The notes: generated from the letters alone by a model not told the origin. DNA of 23,720 nt from an uncultured Propionivibrio sp. (GCA_937923255.1 CALAIL010000077.1:1-23720); one strand, 5' to 3'. Positions 8,382-17,925 are shown, numbered from the stretch's first letter. Made by a program: numbers and translations.

Positions 8382-9467
8382 CTAAGAGCGTGCGCAGATT
8401 GCATTGCTAATTTCCGTCGGCGTCGCTGTATCAACGACAAGCGCCTCACCCAGCCGTTTGAGCAGCACCAGCCGCATTTTGCCGGCTTGTACTTTCTTGT
8501 CGCGCTGCATCAGTTCAAGGTAGCGGTTCACCGGCATGGCCGGGCCACGCACGGGCAGGCCAACGCGCATAAATAATTGTTCGATGCGCATTACATCGGC
8601 ACGCGCCAGCCAGCCCAGGTCAGCCGAAAGCTCGGCTGCCATCAATATACCGGCGGCAACCGCTTCTCCATGCAACCATGCACCATAGCCAAGCCCTGTT
8701 TCGATGGCATGGCCGAAGGTATGGCCTAGATTAAGCAAGGCGCGTTCTCCATGTTCCTGTTCATCGTTGGCCACAATCTCGGCCTTGTGTTGACACGAGT
8801 GATAAATGGCATATTCGAGTGCGGCAGGATCCTTGTTCAACAGGGCATCTAGATGCGTTTCCAGCCAGCCCAGAAACGCTATATCCCGAATCAGCGCGTA
8901 CTTGACAACTTCCGCTAGTCCCGCGCGCAATTCACGATCGGGTAAGGTTTTCAGCACATCCGTATCCGCCAATACCAGGTAAGGTTGATAAAACGCACCA
9001 ATCATGTTTTTACCTAGGGGATGATTGATTGCCGTCTTACCCCCCACGGAAGAATCCACTTGCGCCAGCAGCGTCGTTGGAATTTGGATAAACGGGATAC
9101 CGCGCTGATAACACGCAGCGGCAAATCCTGTCATATCACCCACCACGCCACCGCCCAGTGCGATCAGGGTAGTCGAACGCTCACAACGCCCTGCCAACAA
9201 AGCGTCAAAAATCATTTTCAGCGTTTCCCAGTTCTTATAGATCTCACCATCCGGCAGGATTGTTTCCGCTGACACGGTAATGCCCAGATGTTCCATCAAA
9301 GCGCGCAGCGTTGACAAATACAGCGGCGCAACTGTGACATTACTGACGATAGCCACCTGATGTACCGACTGAAAATATCCGGATAGCAGCCGCTTATTGC
9401 CCAGCAGACCCGCACCGATCAAAATCGGGTAGGTGCGCGCGCCAAGCGCCACATTTAGCGATTCCAT
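8382..9467 (-). CDS. aroB: 3-dehydroquinate synthase, AroB
   Basis: Converts DAHP to 3-dehydroquinate, the second step of the shikimate pathway to aromatic amino acids, using NAD+ and a divalent metal in the cytoplasm. The protein is 361 residues, normal for the family. The NAD-binding loop is GGGVVGD (105-111), followed by [19 protein letters not shown] (130-148), the conserved core of the active site. Metal ligands are visible as Glu186 (LAEVVKY), His249 (NLGHTFGH) and His266 (LHGEAV). The start ATG at 9467 lies inside the last codons of aroK (13-bp overlap), so the two are co-translated. Downstream comes the repeat-rich spacer and not another operon gene. Confidence 0.98.
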   Translation of the reverse strand: MESLNVALGARTYPILIGAGLLGNKRLLSGYFQSVHQVAIVSNVTVAPLYLSTLRALMEHLGITVSAETILPDGEIYKNWETLKMIFDALLAGRCERSTTLIALGGGVVGDMTGFAAACYQRGIPFIQIPTTLLAQVDSSVGGKTAINHPLGKNMIGAFYQPYLVLADTDVLKTLPDRELRAGLAEVVKYALIRDIAFLGWLETHLDALLNKDPAALEYAIYHSCQHKAEIVANDEQEHGERALLNLGHTFGHAIETGLGYGAWLHGEAVAAGILMAAELSADLGWLARADVMRIEQLFMRVGLPVRGPAMPVNRYLELMQRDKKVQAGKMRLVLLKRLGEALVVDTATPTEISNAICARS

Positions 9468-9991
9468 CGTTCGCTGACCTCCTTAACAAGCAACTGAACC
9501 ACAGAACGTATATTTCCCCGTCTTTCATTGACCACGAAATCGGCGACTTCCTGATAAAGCGGATGGCGGCTCACAAACAATTCCTGTAATTTCTGCAAGG
9601 GATCTTTTACCTTTAGTAGCGGACGGTTTTTATCATTGCGCGTACGTTCCCATAAAACATGCGGCGGCGCATTCAGATAAACGACAAAGCCATTTTTCTG
9701 GAGATTCTTCCGGTTTTCTTCACGCAGGATTACCCCTCCGCCTGTCGCCAGAACATGCCCATTCAGAACCGTTAACTCTTTGATTATCCGTGCCTCGCGT
9801 TTGCGAAACCCTTCTTCACCTTCAATTTCGAATATCGTTGAAATATTTACACCTGTACGACTTTCGATCTCTCGATCAGAATCCACGAAACCTAGCCCCA
9901 GACGACGAGATAACATACGGCCAACCGTCGTCTTACCTGCGCCCATCAATCCAACCAGAAAAATATTCTTTGTTTCGTACTTTTTTTCCAT
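9455..9991 (-). CDS. aroK: Shikimate kinase, AroK
   Basis: Phosphorylates shikimate with ATP in the cytoplasm. The protein is 178 residues, typical of the family. The Walker A loop is GLMGAGKTT (14-22). Shikimate-binding residues include Asp39 (DSD), Arg63 (GFRKRE) and the GGG at 84-86. Lid and nucleotide-site arginines are Arg123 (NRPLL) and Arg142 (SRHPLY). The ATG at 9991 is the only reasonable start, but no Shine-Dalgarno is visible in the 16 nt before it. A TAAAAT hexamer (9998-10003 on the minus strand) ends 6 nt before the ATG, so a leaderless transcript is possible. It overlaps aroB by 13 bp and is separated from pilQ by a strong terminator. Confidence 0.97.
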   Translation of the reverse strand: MEKKYETKNIFLVGLMGAGKTTVGRMLSRRLGLGFVDSDREIESRTGVNISTIFEIEGEEGFRKREARIIKELTVLNGHVLATGGGVILREENRKNLQKNGFVVYLNAPPHVLWERTRNDKNRPLLKVKDPLQKLQELFVSRHPLYQEVADFVVNERRGNIRSVVQLLVKEVSERWNR

Positions 9992-10033
9992 AAAAGCATT
10001 TTACCGCATGCTTTTTCTGCTTTTTTAGGGCAT

Positions 10034-10061
10034 AAAAAAAACCGGCCTGACGGCCGGTTTT
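10034..10061 (-). terminator. Rho-independent terminator of the pil operon
   Basis: A perfect 10-bp stem (10038-10047 with 10052-10061, core CCGGCC/GGCCGG) around a 4-nt loop. On the minus strand it is followed by an unbroken T run formed by the stem's own four Ts plus 10037-10034. It begins 16 nt past the pilQ stop. It separates pilMNOPQ from aroKB and may work partly in the other direction as well. Confidence 0.9.
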
Positions 10062-10077
10062 CTGCTTTAAGAATTGG

Positions 10078-12156
10078 TCAGCGAATAGACAGCCCTTCCG
10101 CCATAATTCTCGGTGTAATAAATACCAGCAATTCTGTCTTGTCGTCAATCCATTCTCGGTTCTTAAACAGCCAACCGATGTAGGGCAAATCTCCCAAGAG
10201 TGGAATACGGTTGGTATTGCTGCTCGTGGTTTGCGTATAAATACCGCCAATTACCACCGTCCCGCCGTTATCCACCAAAACTTCTGTCTTGACGTGCTTG
10301 GTATCGATAGCTACACCTGAACCGGTTGAAAGCGAGGTATTCGGCGTATCTTTGTTGATATCCAGAATCATGGCTACCTTGCCGTCAGGTGTAATCTGTG
10401 GCTTGACTTTCAGCGACAGGTTTGCCTTCTTGAAAGACACACTCGTAGCACCAGAACTACTCGCTTCCTGATAAGGAATTTCTACACCCTGTTCAATCAA
10501 CGCTTCATTCTGGTTCGAGGTCATCACGCGCGGGCTGGAAATAATCTTACCTTTACCATCCGCTTCCAGCGCCGAGATTTCGGCGGTAATGAACCGCGAG
10601 AAACCTCGACCGAATAGCGTCAGCGCATAAGTACCCGCATTGGAATTACGTGGTGTCGCTGGCAGATTGACAGAACCTTTGTGTGCAGTACGATTATTTG
10701 TAACAATAAACGCCTTATCAGTTTCCTTAAGCCCACCATTTTGCCCATCTCTCTCAGTAGCGCCCATAGACAGGCGAATTCCCAAGTTTTTGGCAAAAGA
10801 GTCGCCCGCTTCGACAATACGTGCTTCAATCATCACCTGACGCAGAGGAATATCGATCTGAGCAAGCATCGTACGAATATCTTCAATTCGTTTCTGCGTA
10901 TCCTTGATAATCATGATATTTGAGCGGCTATCCAGCAACACGCTACCTCGCTTCGAAAGCATCGTTTGTTTGGGGTCAATCATCAGTTTGCGCAACTCTT
11001 CGCCCTTAACATAATTCATCGTGAAGGTTTCGGTGACAAGCGGCTCCAAGTCATCAATCTGCGCTCTCGCCTCATAAGCAAGTTTTTCCTTGGCGGCAAA
11101 CTCTTCACGCGGCGCAACCAGAATGACATTCCCGTTCTTGCGCATATCAAGATCTTTTTGCTGCAAGATGATATCCAGCGCCTGATCCCAGGGAACATCT
11201 TTTAGAATCAGCGTAATCGATCCGCTCACAGAATCGCTTACCACAATATTCATTCCGGTGAATTCGCCAATTACCTGCAACAGACGGCGAACTTCGACAT
11301 TCTGGAAGTTCAATGAAAGTTTTTCACCCCGATAGCCGCCGCGAGTCCCTTGAACCAGTTTGGTCGGGTCAACGATAACTTTTCTAACCTCAATCACAAA
11401 CTGACCATCGCTTTGATAAGCATTGTGTTCCCACAATCCGTGCGAGTTGATCTTGATTCGCGCATTAGCGCCGTCCTGAAGCGTGTCAACCGAAACGACC
11501 GGTGTTGCAAAATCGGTAACATCCAAACGCTTACGCAGTGAATCGGGTACATTAGTTTTCAGGAAAATAGCGGAAAGCTCCTTTCCATGCTGGCGAATAT
11601 CAATCCCTGCATTGGGATCGCTAAGATTTACAATAATTCTACCTTCGCCATCCTTGCCTCGGCGGAATGCGATATCACGAATAATATTTGAAGTCAGCAA
11701 TGACGGCGCCTGAGAAAAATGCTCAACCTTCGAGACAACGCCGCCCGTCGTCTCGTTGCCAGGATTGGGTGTCAAGCTGACGATCAGATTGTTGCCATCC
11801 AAATGGCTTTCATACGCCGCCATCTTCAACAGATTCAGAACGACGCGCGTTTTTCCAGCAGTCTGGGCAATATTGACACTACGCAAATCACCTTCCTTAT
11901 AGGTCTGCGAGTTTTTTCCCAAACCATTGGTTGTATTCAATAGATCAAATGCAATCCGCGCGGGATTTGCCACACTAAAGTTCGGCGGAACCGCCGTTAG
12001 TGCATCCCTGAAAGTCATCCTGACATTTAGGGTCGCGCCTTGCTGCGCAACTGCAATCGATTCAAGCGAATTAGGCGGTGCATCCTGCGCGTGCACCGGA
12101 ACGGCCATAAACAGGGTTGCAACCAGGCCAAGAAAATACCGTTTGATTTGATTCAC
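10078..12156 (-). CDS. pilQ: Type IV pilus secretin PilQ
   Basis: Forms the outer-membrane ring through which the type IV pilus passes. The protein is 692 residues. A signal peptide runs to about residue 23 (VHA before Gln24). Two AMIN domains (about 30-128 and 155-258) would bind peptidoglycan. Then come the STN domain (about 278-348), a secretin N1 domain (about 375-440) and the secretin barrel (about 515-685) with VEIPYQ, VVIGGIY and PLLGDLPYIGWLF near the end. The start is GTG at 12156, overlapping the pilP stop as GTGA. It is supported by a strong GGAGGGTGG Shine-Dalgarno inside pilP. It is the last gene of pilMNOPQ and is followed by a terminator. Confidence 0.98.
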   Translation of the reverse strand: MNQIKRYFLGLVATLFMAVPVHAQDAPPNSLESIAVAQQGATLNVRMTFRDALTAVPPNFSVANPARIAFDLLNTTNGLGKNSQTYKEGDLRSVNIAQTAGKTRVVLNLLKMAAYESHLDGNNLIVSLTPNPGNETTGGVVSKVEHFSQAPSLLTSNIIRDIAFRRGKDGEGRIIVNLSDPNAGIDIRQHGKELSAIFLKTNVPDSLRKRLDVTDFATPVVSVDTLQDGANARIKINSHGLWEHNAYQSDGQFVIEVRKVIVDPTKLVQGTRGGYRGEKLSLNFQNVEVRRLLQVIGEFTGMNIVVSDSVSGSITLILKDVPWDQALDIILQQKDLDMRKNGNVILVAPREEFAAKEKLAYEARAQIDDLEPLVTETFTMNYVKGEELRKLMIDPKQTMLSKRGSVLLDSRSNIMIIKDTQKRIEDIRTMLAQIDIPLRQVMIEARIVEAGDSFAKNLGIRLSMGATERDGQNGGLKETDKAFIVTNNRTAHKGSVNLPATPRNSNAGTYALTLFGRGFSRFITAEISALEADGKGKIISSPRVMTSNQNEALIEQGVEIPYQEASSSGATSVSFKKANLSLKVKPQITPDGKVAMILDINKDTPNTSLSTGSGVAIDTKHVKTEVLVDNGGTVVIGGIYTQTTSSNTNRIPLLGDLPYIGWLFKNREWIDDKTELLVFITPRIMAEGLSIR

Positions 12157-12674
12157 TTTCCACCCTCCTGTTCTTGCAGCTGCAACGAACTGTCTCTTTC
12201 AGTCCAGTCGCCAACCGGATCTTGTACCAGTTCTTTCAATAAAACTTCGGTCTCGTTGATTTTTGTAATCACGCCAAAGTCTTGTCCCATGTAATTTCCC
12301 GTCCTTACCTGATACAGCGCATCATCAACCTGAATCAAAGCATAGGTTTTCTTTTTCTTCGTCATGAAGCCTACATATTTCAGCGACTCCAAAGGATAGG
12401 CTTCCAGCGGTTCTTTCGGACGATCCATATCCGGACGCAGTCCCCCTCCCTCTTTTTTCTTTTCTGCACCAATTATTTTTCCAGGTTTGAAAGGATCAAG
12501 AAGGTTGCCCACATCGTAGGGCACAGGTTCATAGGGTTTGACCTGCGGCAAAGGCGGCACTTTCCCTCGGAGATCTTTTGAGGCATCAGCCATCCAGGCG
12601 CGCAAATCGCTATGCTCTTCACTGGCGCAGCCGGCCAGAATTACCGCTATGACTGCAACAAGGATATGTTTCAT
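12153..12674 (-). CDS. pilP: Type IV pilus inner-membrane lipoprotein PilP
   Basis: A periplasmic lipoprotein that links the inner-membrane PilN-PilO dimer to the PilQ secretin. The protein is 173 residues. The signal peptide ends in the lipobox LAGC (Cys16), so it should be lipid-anchored; the +2 residue Ala gives no sign of inner-membrane retention by the Asp rule, although PilP is normally kept there. A proline-rich, flexible stretch (about 35-80) precedes the folded PilP domain, with LESLKYVGFM, YALIQVDDALYQVRTGNYMG and the GVITKINETEVLLKE strands. The start ATG overlaps the pilO stop by 4 nt. Confidence 0.96.
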   Translation of the reverse strand: MKHILVAVIAVILAGCASEEHSDLRAWMADASKDLRGKVPPLPQVKPYEPVPYDVGNLLDPFKPGKIIGAEKKKEGGGLRPDMDRPKEPLEAYPLESLKYVGFMTKKKKTYALIQVDDALYQVRTGNYMGQDFGVITKINETEVLLKELVQDPVGDWTERDSSLQLQEQEGGK

Positions 12675-13342
12675 TTTGTCCCGCCCTTGGCAGCTTGAGC
12701 CGCTTTTTTATTTGCGGCAATTTCTTCTTCATCAAGATAACGGAACGTCCGTGCAACTGTATCCATTACCAGACTATCGTCCTTGGCTTGTTTATTCACA
12801 CCAATTGAAATATTGCTCAACGCCACGATTCTTGACAAGGCGGCGATGTCGCCAGCAAATGCTCCAAAATCATGGTACCCCCCCGTCAGGCGCACGCTAA
12901 TCGGCAATTCCGCATAGAAATCCTTGACGATTTCGGCATTCGGCTTAAACAGCTCAAACTGAAGTCCGCGCCCCATTCCTGACTGGTTGATTTCAACCAA
13001 AAGCGATTCCACTTCCGCCTTGCTAGGCAGCTGTTTGAGGAGAGCCCCAAATGAACGATCAATCTCATTGAGTTGTTGTGTGTAAAGATCCAGATTCACT
13101 GCTTGGCCTTTTTTTGCAATGAATTCATTTTTGAGTTTTAACTCCTCTTGCTGGCGCTGATCCAATTCTTCCAGCTGATCTTTCCACAAAAACCACCATC
13201 CCCCCAGCAAAATAAAACACAGCACGCCAACTAGAACAGCAATTCGTGGAGCCGCAGGCCACGCGCCGACATCCTGATTCAAATTACGAAAGTCATCAGT
13301 AATTGATTGAAAATCAATCTTTTGGGAAGTAAGAGAACTCAT
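12671..13342 (-). CDS. pilO: Type IV pilus alignment protein PilO
   Basis: A bitopic inner-membrane protein that pairs with PilN in the pilus alignment complex. The protein is 223 residues. A short cytoplasmic N-terminus precedes one membrane helix (about 34-52, IAVLVGVLCFILLGGWWF). A periplasmic coiled coil (about 55-105) leads to a ferredoxin-like domain (about 110-190). The C-terminus is rich in Lys and Ala. It overlaps both pilN upstream and pilP downstream by 4 nt (ATGA), pointing to translational coupling at fixed stoichiometry. Confidence 0.96.
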   Translation of the reverse strand: MSSLTSQKIDFQSITDDFRNLNQDVGAWPAAPRIAVLVGVLCFILLGGWWFLWKDQLEELDQRQQEELKLKNEFIAKKGQAVNLDLYTQQLNEIDRSFGALLKQLPSKAEVESLLVEINQSGMGRGLQFELFKPNAEIVKDFYAELPISVRLTGGYHDFGAFAGDIAALSRIVALSNISIGVNKQAKDDSLVMDTVARTFRYLDEEEIAANKKAAQAAKGGTK

Positions 13343-13917
13343 TTTACCCCCTCATCCTGTTTATCCTGTTGTGGCTGTTCCCGCTTCATTGACAATTCCA
13401 ACGTAAACTCATTCAGCCGCCGCTTATCTACCGTTGAAGCCTTAATCTCGATCAGCTGGGGATTCGTCAGCCATGGTGACGCCTCAACATTTCGCATCAA
13501 CGTCGAAACGCGGGCATTCGATTGCGTAAAGCCATTGAGTGTAACTTTTTCACCGACCTGTTTGAGCGAGCGGATATACACACCTTCTGGCATCTGCTTT
13601 GTTAACTCACTCAATAAATGGACAGCATCCGCACGATCTTGCTGTAATGACTCAATAATCTGTTTACGCGCAAGCAATGCCTGTATCTGTTCTTTGAGGC
13701 GTTTGATTTGTTCGATTTCTTTATCAAGAACCGCAATTTCTTTTTTCAGGAATTCATTCCTGCTTTCCTGTGCAGAGATATAACCATTGATAATGGTATA
13801 CCCCAAAAACACCATCAAACATGCCAAAATCCCAACCAGACCAAGCGACACATAAAACTGTTGCCGTTTGGCTTTGCGCTTCTCTTCCCGATGAGGAAGT
13901 AAGTTGATGCGTATCAT
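13339..13917 (-). CDS. pilN: Type IV pilus assembly protein PilN
   Basis: An inner-membrane partner of PilO whose cytoplasmic tail docks on PilM. The protein is 192 residues. The N-terminus carries the PilM-binding motif INLLPHRE (4-11), then a basic stretch, one membrane helix (about 22-44) and a long coiled coil (about 48-95) before the periplasmic fold. The ATG at 13917 overlaps the pilM stop by 4 nt, and its stop overlaps pilO by 4 nt. Confidence 0.97.
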   Translation of the reverse strand: MIRINLLPHREEKRKAKRQQFYVSLGLVGILACLMVFLGYTIINGYISAQESRNEFLKKEIAVLDKEIEQIKRLKEQIQALLARKQIIESLQQDRADAVHLLSELTKQMPEGVYIRSLKQVGEKVTLNGFTQSNARVSTLMRNVEASPWLTNPQLIEIKASTVDKRRLNEFTLELSMKREQPQQDKQDEGVK

Positions 13918-14993
13918 TCGTCAAACCTCCGAAGCGCGAGGCCGCAAGCCGTTACTAACGATGATGCATCCGCCAGCAAACGCTTGTTGGAAACCTTGCC
14001 AGAAAAAGTCATGCCGGCAAATGGGTTAGCCACACGCGTATCTGCCTGGGTACGTGCAGCCACCGCTTTTTCTGCGTCAGGCAAAGCCGCACAACCGCCA
14101 GATAACACAATATAATCGACTTTGGAAAATTGGGTTGAAGTAAAGAAAAACTGCAGCGCCCGAGAAACTTCAAGTGCCATATTTTCGACAAATGGACGAA
14201 GTAATTCGGTTTCGTAATTTTCCGGAAGGTTATTGCGCCGCTTTTCTGCCTCAGCCTCCTCAAATGCCATTCCAAACAGACGGGCAATATCCTGAGTCAA
14301 TTGGTTGCCGCCAAAAGCCTGCTCTCTAGCATAAAGTTGCTGCCCATCTTTTAAGACCATCAGATTCGTCGTATTGGCACCAATATCCGCCACAGCAATA
14401 ACACACCCCTTGCCACCGCCAGGCAGCTGTTGTTCAATCAAATCCAGCGCAGAAAGAACGGCATAAGATTCAACATCCATCACGGCGGTTTTTAATCCGG
14501 CCGCCTCAACTACCGCCACACGATCCTCGACCTTCTCCTTGCGCGAAGCAGCGATCAACACTTCGACTTCATCTGGTGACGACGGCGCAACCCCCAACAC
14601 TTGAAAGTCTAAATTCACCTCTTCAAGTGCAAAGGGGATATATTGACTAGCCTCAGATTCCACTTGTACTTCAAGCTCATCTTCGCGCATTCCGGCCGGC
14701 ACAATAATTTTTTTAGTGATTACGTGTGATGGAGGCAGCGCGACGGCTACAAAACGTGTCGAGGAGCCCAGACGCTTCCAGGCCAATCGCACAGTATCTG
14801 CAGTCGCCTCAAGGTTGACGATATTGCCGTCGGCAACTGCATCTCTTGGCAACATCTCAATTGCATAACGCTCGACGCGATAGCCTTTCTTGCCGTCAAG
14901 CGACAACTCGACCATCTTGATTGCAGACGAGCTAATATCCAGCCCGATGAGGGATCGGGACTGCGAACCTAAAAATGGCAGACCGAGTTGCAA
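13914..14993 (-). CDS. pilM: Type IV pilus assembly ATPase-like protein PilM
   Basis: A cytoplasmic actin-like (FtsA-fold) protein that binds the PilN tail and begins the pilus alignment complex. The protein is 359 residues. The two phosphate-binding stretches are LIGLDISSSAIKMVEL (15-30) and ADIGANTTNLMV (202-213), and VLSGGCAALPD (296-306) marks the adenosine site. The start codon is TTG (14991-14993 on the minus strand). It is chosen because a consensus AAGGAG (15002-15007) lies 8 nt upstream and the protein start matches family members. It is the first gene of pilMNOPQ, divergent from mrcA across 193 bp that contains a TTATCGATAA palindrome but no clear minus-strand promoter. Confidence 0.96.
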   Translation of the reverse strand: MQLGLPFLGSQSRSLIGLDISSSAIKMVELSLDGKKGYRVERYAIEMLPRDAVADGNIVNLEATADTVRLAWKRLGSSTRFVAVALPPSHVITKKIIVPAGMREDELEVQVESEASQYIPFALEEVNLDFQVLGVAPSSPDEVEVLIAASRKEKVEDRVAVVEAAGLKTAVMDVESYAVLSALDLIEQQLPGGGKGCVIAVADIGANTTNLMVLKDGQQLYAREQAFGGNQLTQDIARLFGMAFEEAEAEKRRNNLPENYETELLRPFVENMALEVSRALQFFFTSTQFSKVDYIVLSGGCAALPDAEKAVAARTQADTRVANPFAGMTFSGKVSNKRLLADASSLVTACGLALRRFDE

Positions 14994-15173
14994 GATTTTA
15001 CTCCTTGCTAGAAAAACCCTTGGATAATTTATAGTTAGATTGTTTATCGATAATCTGCTTTAGATGCTAACAGCAAGCTTTAAGATATGTAAAGCGAATT
15101 TTATGAAAAAAACACAAATCGTCGCTTTGTCGCCACACCCCTAACCACTGATGATATCGGCAAGCATCTTATT

Positions 15174-15179
15174 TATAAT
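15174..15179 (+). promoter_or_regulatory. Perfect -10 box immediately upstream of mrcA
   Basis: TATAAT matches the sigma-70 -10 consensus exactly and ends 7 nt before the mrcA ATG. No good -35 box is found at 16-18 nt spacing. If used, transcription would start at or next to the ATG, giving a leaderless mRNA. Confidence 0.5.
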
Positions 15180-15186
15180 ATGAGAG

Positions 15187-17535
15187 ATGGTACCTTTTAA
15201 CTTTTCGGACAAAACTTTACCCAGCGTTTCCCGCTGGGTACTTTATGGTTTCATGGTCGTCATCGGCGCCATTGCCGTCGTTGCAGGCATGGTTGCCGTC
15301 GTTTTGGCGCTCACCTACCCCAACCTACCCTCGCTGGATATTCTCACCGACTATCAGCCCAAAATTCCTTTGCGCGTCTACTCAGCTGACGATCATCTAA
15401 TCGGCGAATTTGGTGAAGAACGGCGGGCTTTCGTGCATATCGGAGACATTCCTGAGGTCATGAAACAAGCGATCCTGGCGGCCGAAGACGACCGTTTTTA
15501 TCAGCATGGTGGCATCGACGCCACGGGGGTACTACGCGCGATCATCCAGAATATTCTGGGCGGCGCTAAAAAGCAGGGGGCATCGACCATCACGCAACAG
15601 GTTGCCCGTAATTTCTACCTGTCGCCTGAGAAAACTTACCTCCGCAAAATCTACGAAGCGTTACTCGCCTTCAAAATCGAAGCCAATCTCAGCAAAGATC
15701 AGATTTTCGAGCTATACATCAACCAGATTTTTCTCGGGCACCGTGCCTATGGTTTTGCTGCTGCCTCACAGATTTATTACGGTAAACCGCTCAAGGAAAT
15801 CACCACGGCTGAAGCTGCCATGCTCGCCGGGCTTCCGAAAGCGCCGTCGGCTTTCAACCCGATTGTCAACCCGCAGCGCGCCCGCCTTCGACAGCAATAT
15901 GTACTACGCCGCATGCGCGAACTTGGCTTCATTACCGATCAGCAACACAAAGAAGCACTCGACCAAACACTGGTCATCAAGCGTGAGCCCAGCGGTTTCT
16001 CCATGCATGCTGAATACGTTGCGGAAATGGCGCGCCAGATGGTCGTCGAACAGTTTCCGGACGGCGTCTATCAGCACGGCCTAAAGGTCTATACGACAAT
16101 TCGTAAAGAAGACCAGGATGCGGCCTACGACAGTCTACGCAAAGGCGTACTCGACTACGACCGGCGCCACGGCTATCGCGGCGCCGAAGCCTACGTGGAC
16201 TTGAGCGAAATCAAATCTGACCAGGATGAAACCTTGGACGAGCTTCTGCAGGACTTTGAAGATTCGCCCGACCTGCATCCGGCAATCGTGCTCGAAGCCA
16301 GCACCAAACAAATTCGCGCCTACCGACACGGTGGCGAGATCGTCACCCTGGCGGGCAATGAACTCAGACCAGCGCTCAGAATGCTCGATAGCAAAGCGCC
16401 GGCGAACAAACGCCTGCGGCGTGGCGCCGTTATCCGCCTGCAATCGGACAACAAAAATAAATGGCGCATCACGCAAATGCCGGATGTTGAAGCCGCCTTC
16501 ATTGCCGCAGACCCGCAGACCGGCGCCATTCGCGCACTGGTTGGTGGCTTTGACTTCAACCGCAACAAGTTCAACCATGCCACCCAGGCATGGCGACAAC
16601 CAGGATCGAGTTTCAAGCCGTTTATTTATTCCGGCTCGCTTGAAAAAGGTTTTACGGCCGCCTCGGTCATCGACGACAGCCCAATCAGTATTCCCGCCTC
16701 CGTAACCGGTAGCCAGGCCTGGGAACCGAAAAACTACGATGGCCGTTATGATGGGCCGATGCGTATGCGTACAGCGCTCGCCCGATCCAAGAATATGGTG
16801 TCGATCCGCCTGCTGCAAGCCAGTGGGGTCAATTTCATCCAGGATTACGTGACCCGTTTCGGCTTTGAGTCCAGCAAACATCCGCCTTATCTCACCATGG
16901 CGCTTGGCGCAGGCTCGGTGACACCTTGGCAAATGGTCACAGCTTACTCGGTATTCGCCAATGGCGGCCACCGCATCCAGCCGTATATCGTCAGCGAAAT
17001 CCGCGATGCCAGGGATCAGGTCATAGCGCAGGCGCGGCCTGTCAAGGCCGCTGATGCGCCGCTGGTCATCGATCCACGCAACGCCTATATCATGGATAGC
17101 ATGATGCGCGACGTGACTATTTACGGCACTGCTGGCCGCGCCGCAGCAACACTCAAACGGCGTGATCTGGCAGGCAAAACAGGCACGACAAACGATCACG
17201 TCGATGCCTGGTTCTGCGGGTATCAGCGCACCATCGTCGGCTGTTCCTGGATCGGCTTCGATCAGCCCAAAAATATGGGGCGAGGAGAGACCGGCGGTAC
17301 GACGGCGCTCCCTATCTGGATCGGCTACATGAAAACAGCGCTTAAAAATGTTCCGCAGACTTTCCTGCCGCAACCGCCAGGATTAGTTTCCGTTGAAACG
17401 CCGTGGTCAAGCCGGGAAATTTTCTATAAGGAAAACGTGCCCGATCTCACACCACCCGAGCCTGAACCTGACAGTCCTGTAGAAGAAGATACGCAGAACG
17501 ACCCTATTTACGATCACCTGCAGCAGTTCCACTGA
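15187..17535 (+). CDS. mrcA: Penicillin-binding protein 1A (bifunctional murein synthase)
   Basis: Polymerises lipid II into glycan strands and crosslinks them on the outer face of the inner membrane. The protein is 782 residues. It has a 16-residue cytoplasmic tail and one membrane helix (about 17-43). The glycosyltransferase domain (about 60-235) has catalytic Glu100 in EDDRFYQHGG and GASTITQQ (131-138). An OB-like insert (about 320-430) precedes the transpeptidase, with Ser474-Ser-Phe-Lys477, Ser534-Lys-Asn536 and Lys664-Thr-Gly666. The C-terminal tail is acidic and proline-rich. The ATG at 15187 lacks a well-spaced Shine-Dalgarno, and a -10 box lies 7 nt before it. It is divergent from pilM, as is usual in betaproteobacteria, where the gene is often called ponA. 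Confidence 0.97.
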   Translation: MVPFNFSDKTLPSVSRWVLYGFMVVIGAIAVVAGMVAVVLALTYPNLPSLDILTDYQPKIPLRVYSADDHLIGEFGEERRAFVHIGDIPEVMKQAILAAEDDRFYQHGGIDATGVLRAIIQNILGGAKKQGASTITQQVARNFYLSPEKTYLRKIYEALLAFKIEANLSKDQIFELYINQIFLGHRAYGFAAASQIYYGKPLKEITTAEAAMLAGLPKAPSAFNPIVNPQRARLRQQYVLRRMRELGFITDQQHKEALDQTLVIKREPSGFSMHAEYVAEMARQMVVEQFPDGVYQHGLKVYTTIRKEDQDAAYDSLRKGVLDYDRRHGYRGAEAYVDLSEIKSDQDETLDELLQDFEDSPDLHPAIVLEASTKQIRAYRHGGEIVTLAGNELRPALRMLDSKAPANKRLRRGAVIRLQSDNKNKWRITQMPDVEAAFIAADPQTGAIRALVGGFDFNRNKFNHATQAWRQPGSSFKPFIYSGSLEKGFTAASVIDDSPISIPASVTGSQAWEPKNYDGRYDGPMRMRTALARSKNMVSIRLLQASGVNFIQDYVTRFGFESSKHPPYLTMALGAGSVTPWQMVTAYSVFANGGHRIQPYIVSEIRDARDQVIAQARPVKAADAPLVIDPRNAYIMDSMMRDVTIYGTAGRAAATLKRRDLAGKTGTTNDHVDAWFCGYQRTIVGCSWIGFDQPKNMGRGETGGTTALPIWIGYMKTALKNVPQTFLPQPPGLVSVETPWSSREIFYKENVPDLTPPEPEPDSPVEEDTQNDPIYDHLQQFH

Positions 17536-17607
17536 CCACTACACAGAACCACACAAACACGCGACAAAACGGTTATGCCGAATTAGGCAATTTGCTGTTT
17601 GCACGCT

Positions 17608-17925
17608 TCAGGCCAGATTGACACTCTCACCTGCCTGCGCAGACGCCAGCTGGGCAAGCGAACTCATTAGCTCCGTCCCATCTCGGGTATCACGCCACGC
17701 CGCCCCATCCCAGCGAAAGTGATAACCACCAGAACGCGCCGCCACCCACAACTCTTGGGCTGCCAAGTGGCGGTTCACCACAATTTTGCTGTTATCGGCA
17801 AACTCGATCTCAATGATACCGTCCCCCACCCAAGCGTAATCAAGGTCAGCCCCACTTGCCTCCAATGCTGATTCGATTCGCGCCAAGGCAACATCGGCCA
17901 ACGCATTAAATTCTGCTTCAGTCAT
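17608..17925 (-). CDS. cyaY: Frataxin homologue CyaY
   Basis: A small cytoplasmic iron-binding protein that modulates iron-sulfur cluster assembly on IscU/IscS. The protein is 105 residues, the usual length. The acidic first helix (MTEAEFNALADVALARIESAL), then the strands around IIEIEFADNSKIVVN and the conserved core LWVAARSGGYHF...W, are characteristic of the frataxin fold. It is convergent with mrcA (72 bp apart, with only a weak TGCC/GGCA hairpin) and divergent from lptM (43 bp apart). That short divergent gap must hold both promoters. Confidence 0.95.
   Translation of the reverse strand: MTEAEFNALADVALARIESALEASGADLDYAWVGDGIIEIEFADNSKIVVNRHLAAQELWVAARSGGYHFRWDGAAWRDTRDGTELMSSLAQLASAQAGESVNLA

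Noticed and set aside
16135..17373. Long minus-strand frame (412 codons) inside mrcA
   Set aside because: It is antisense to a well-supported PBP1A gene and has no recognisable domain; it is a by-product of codon bias.
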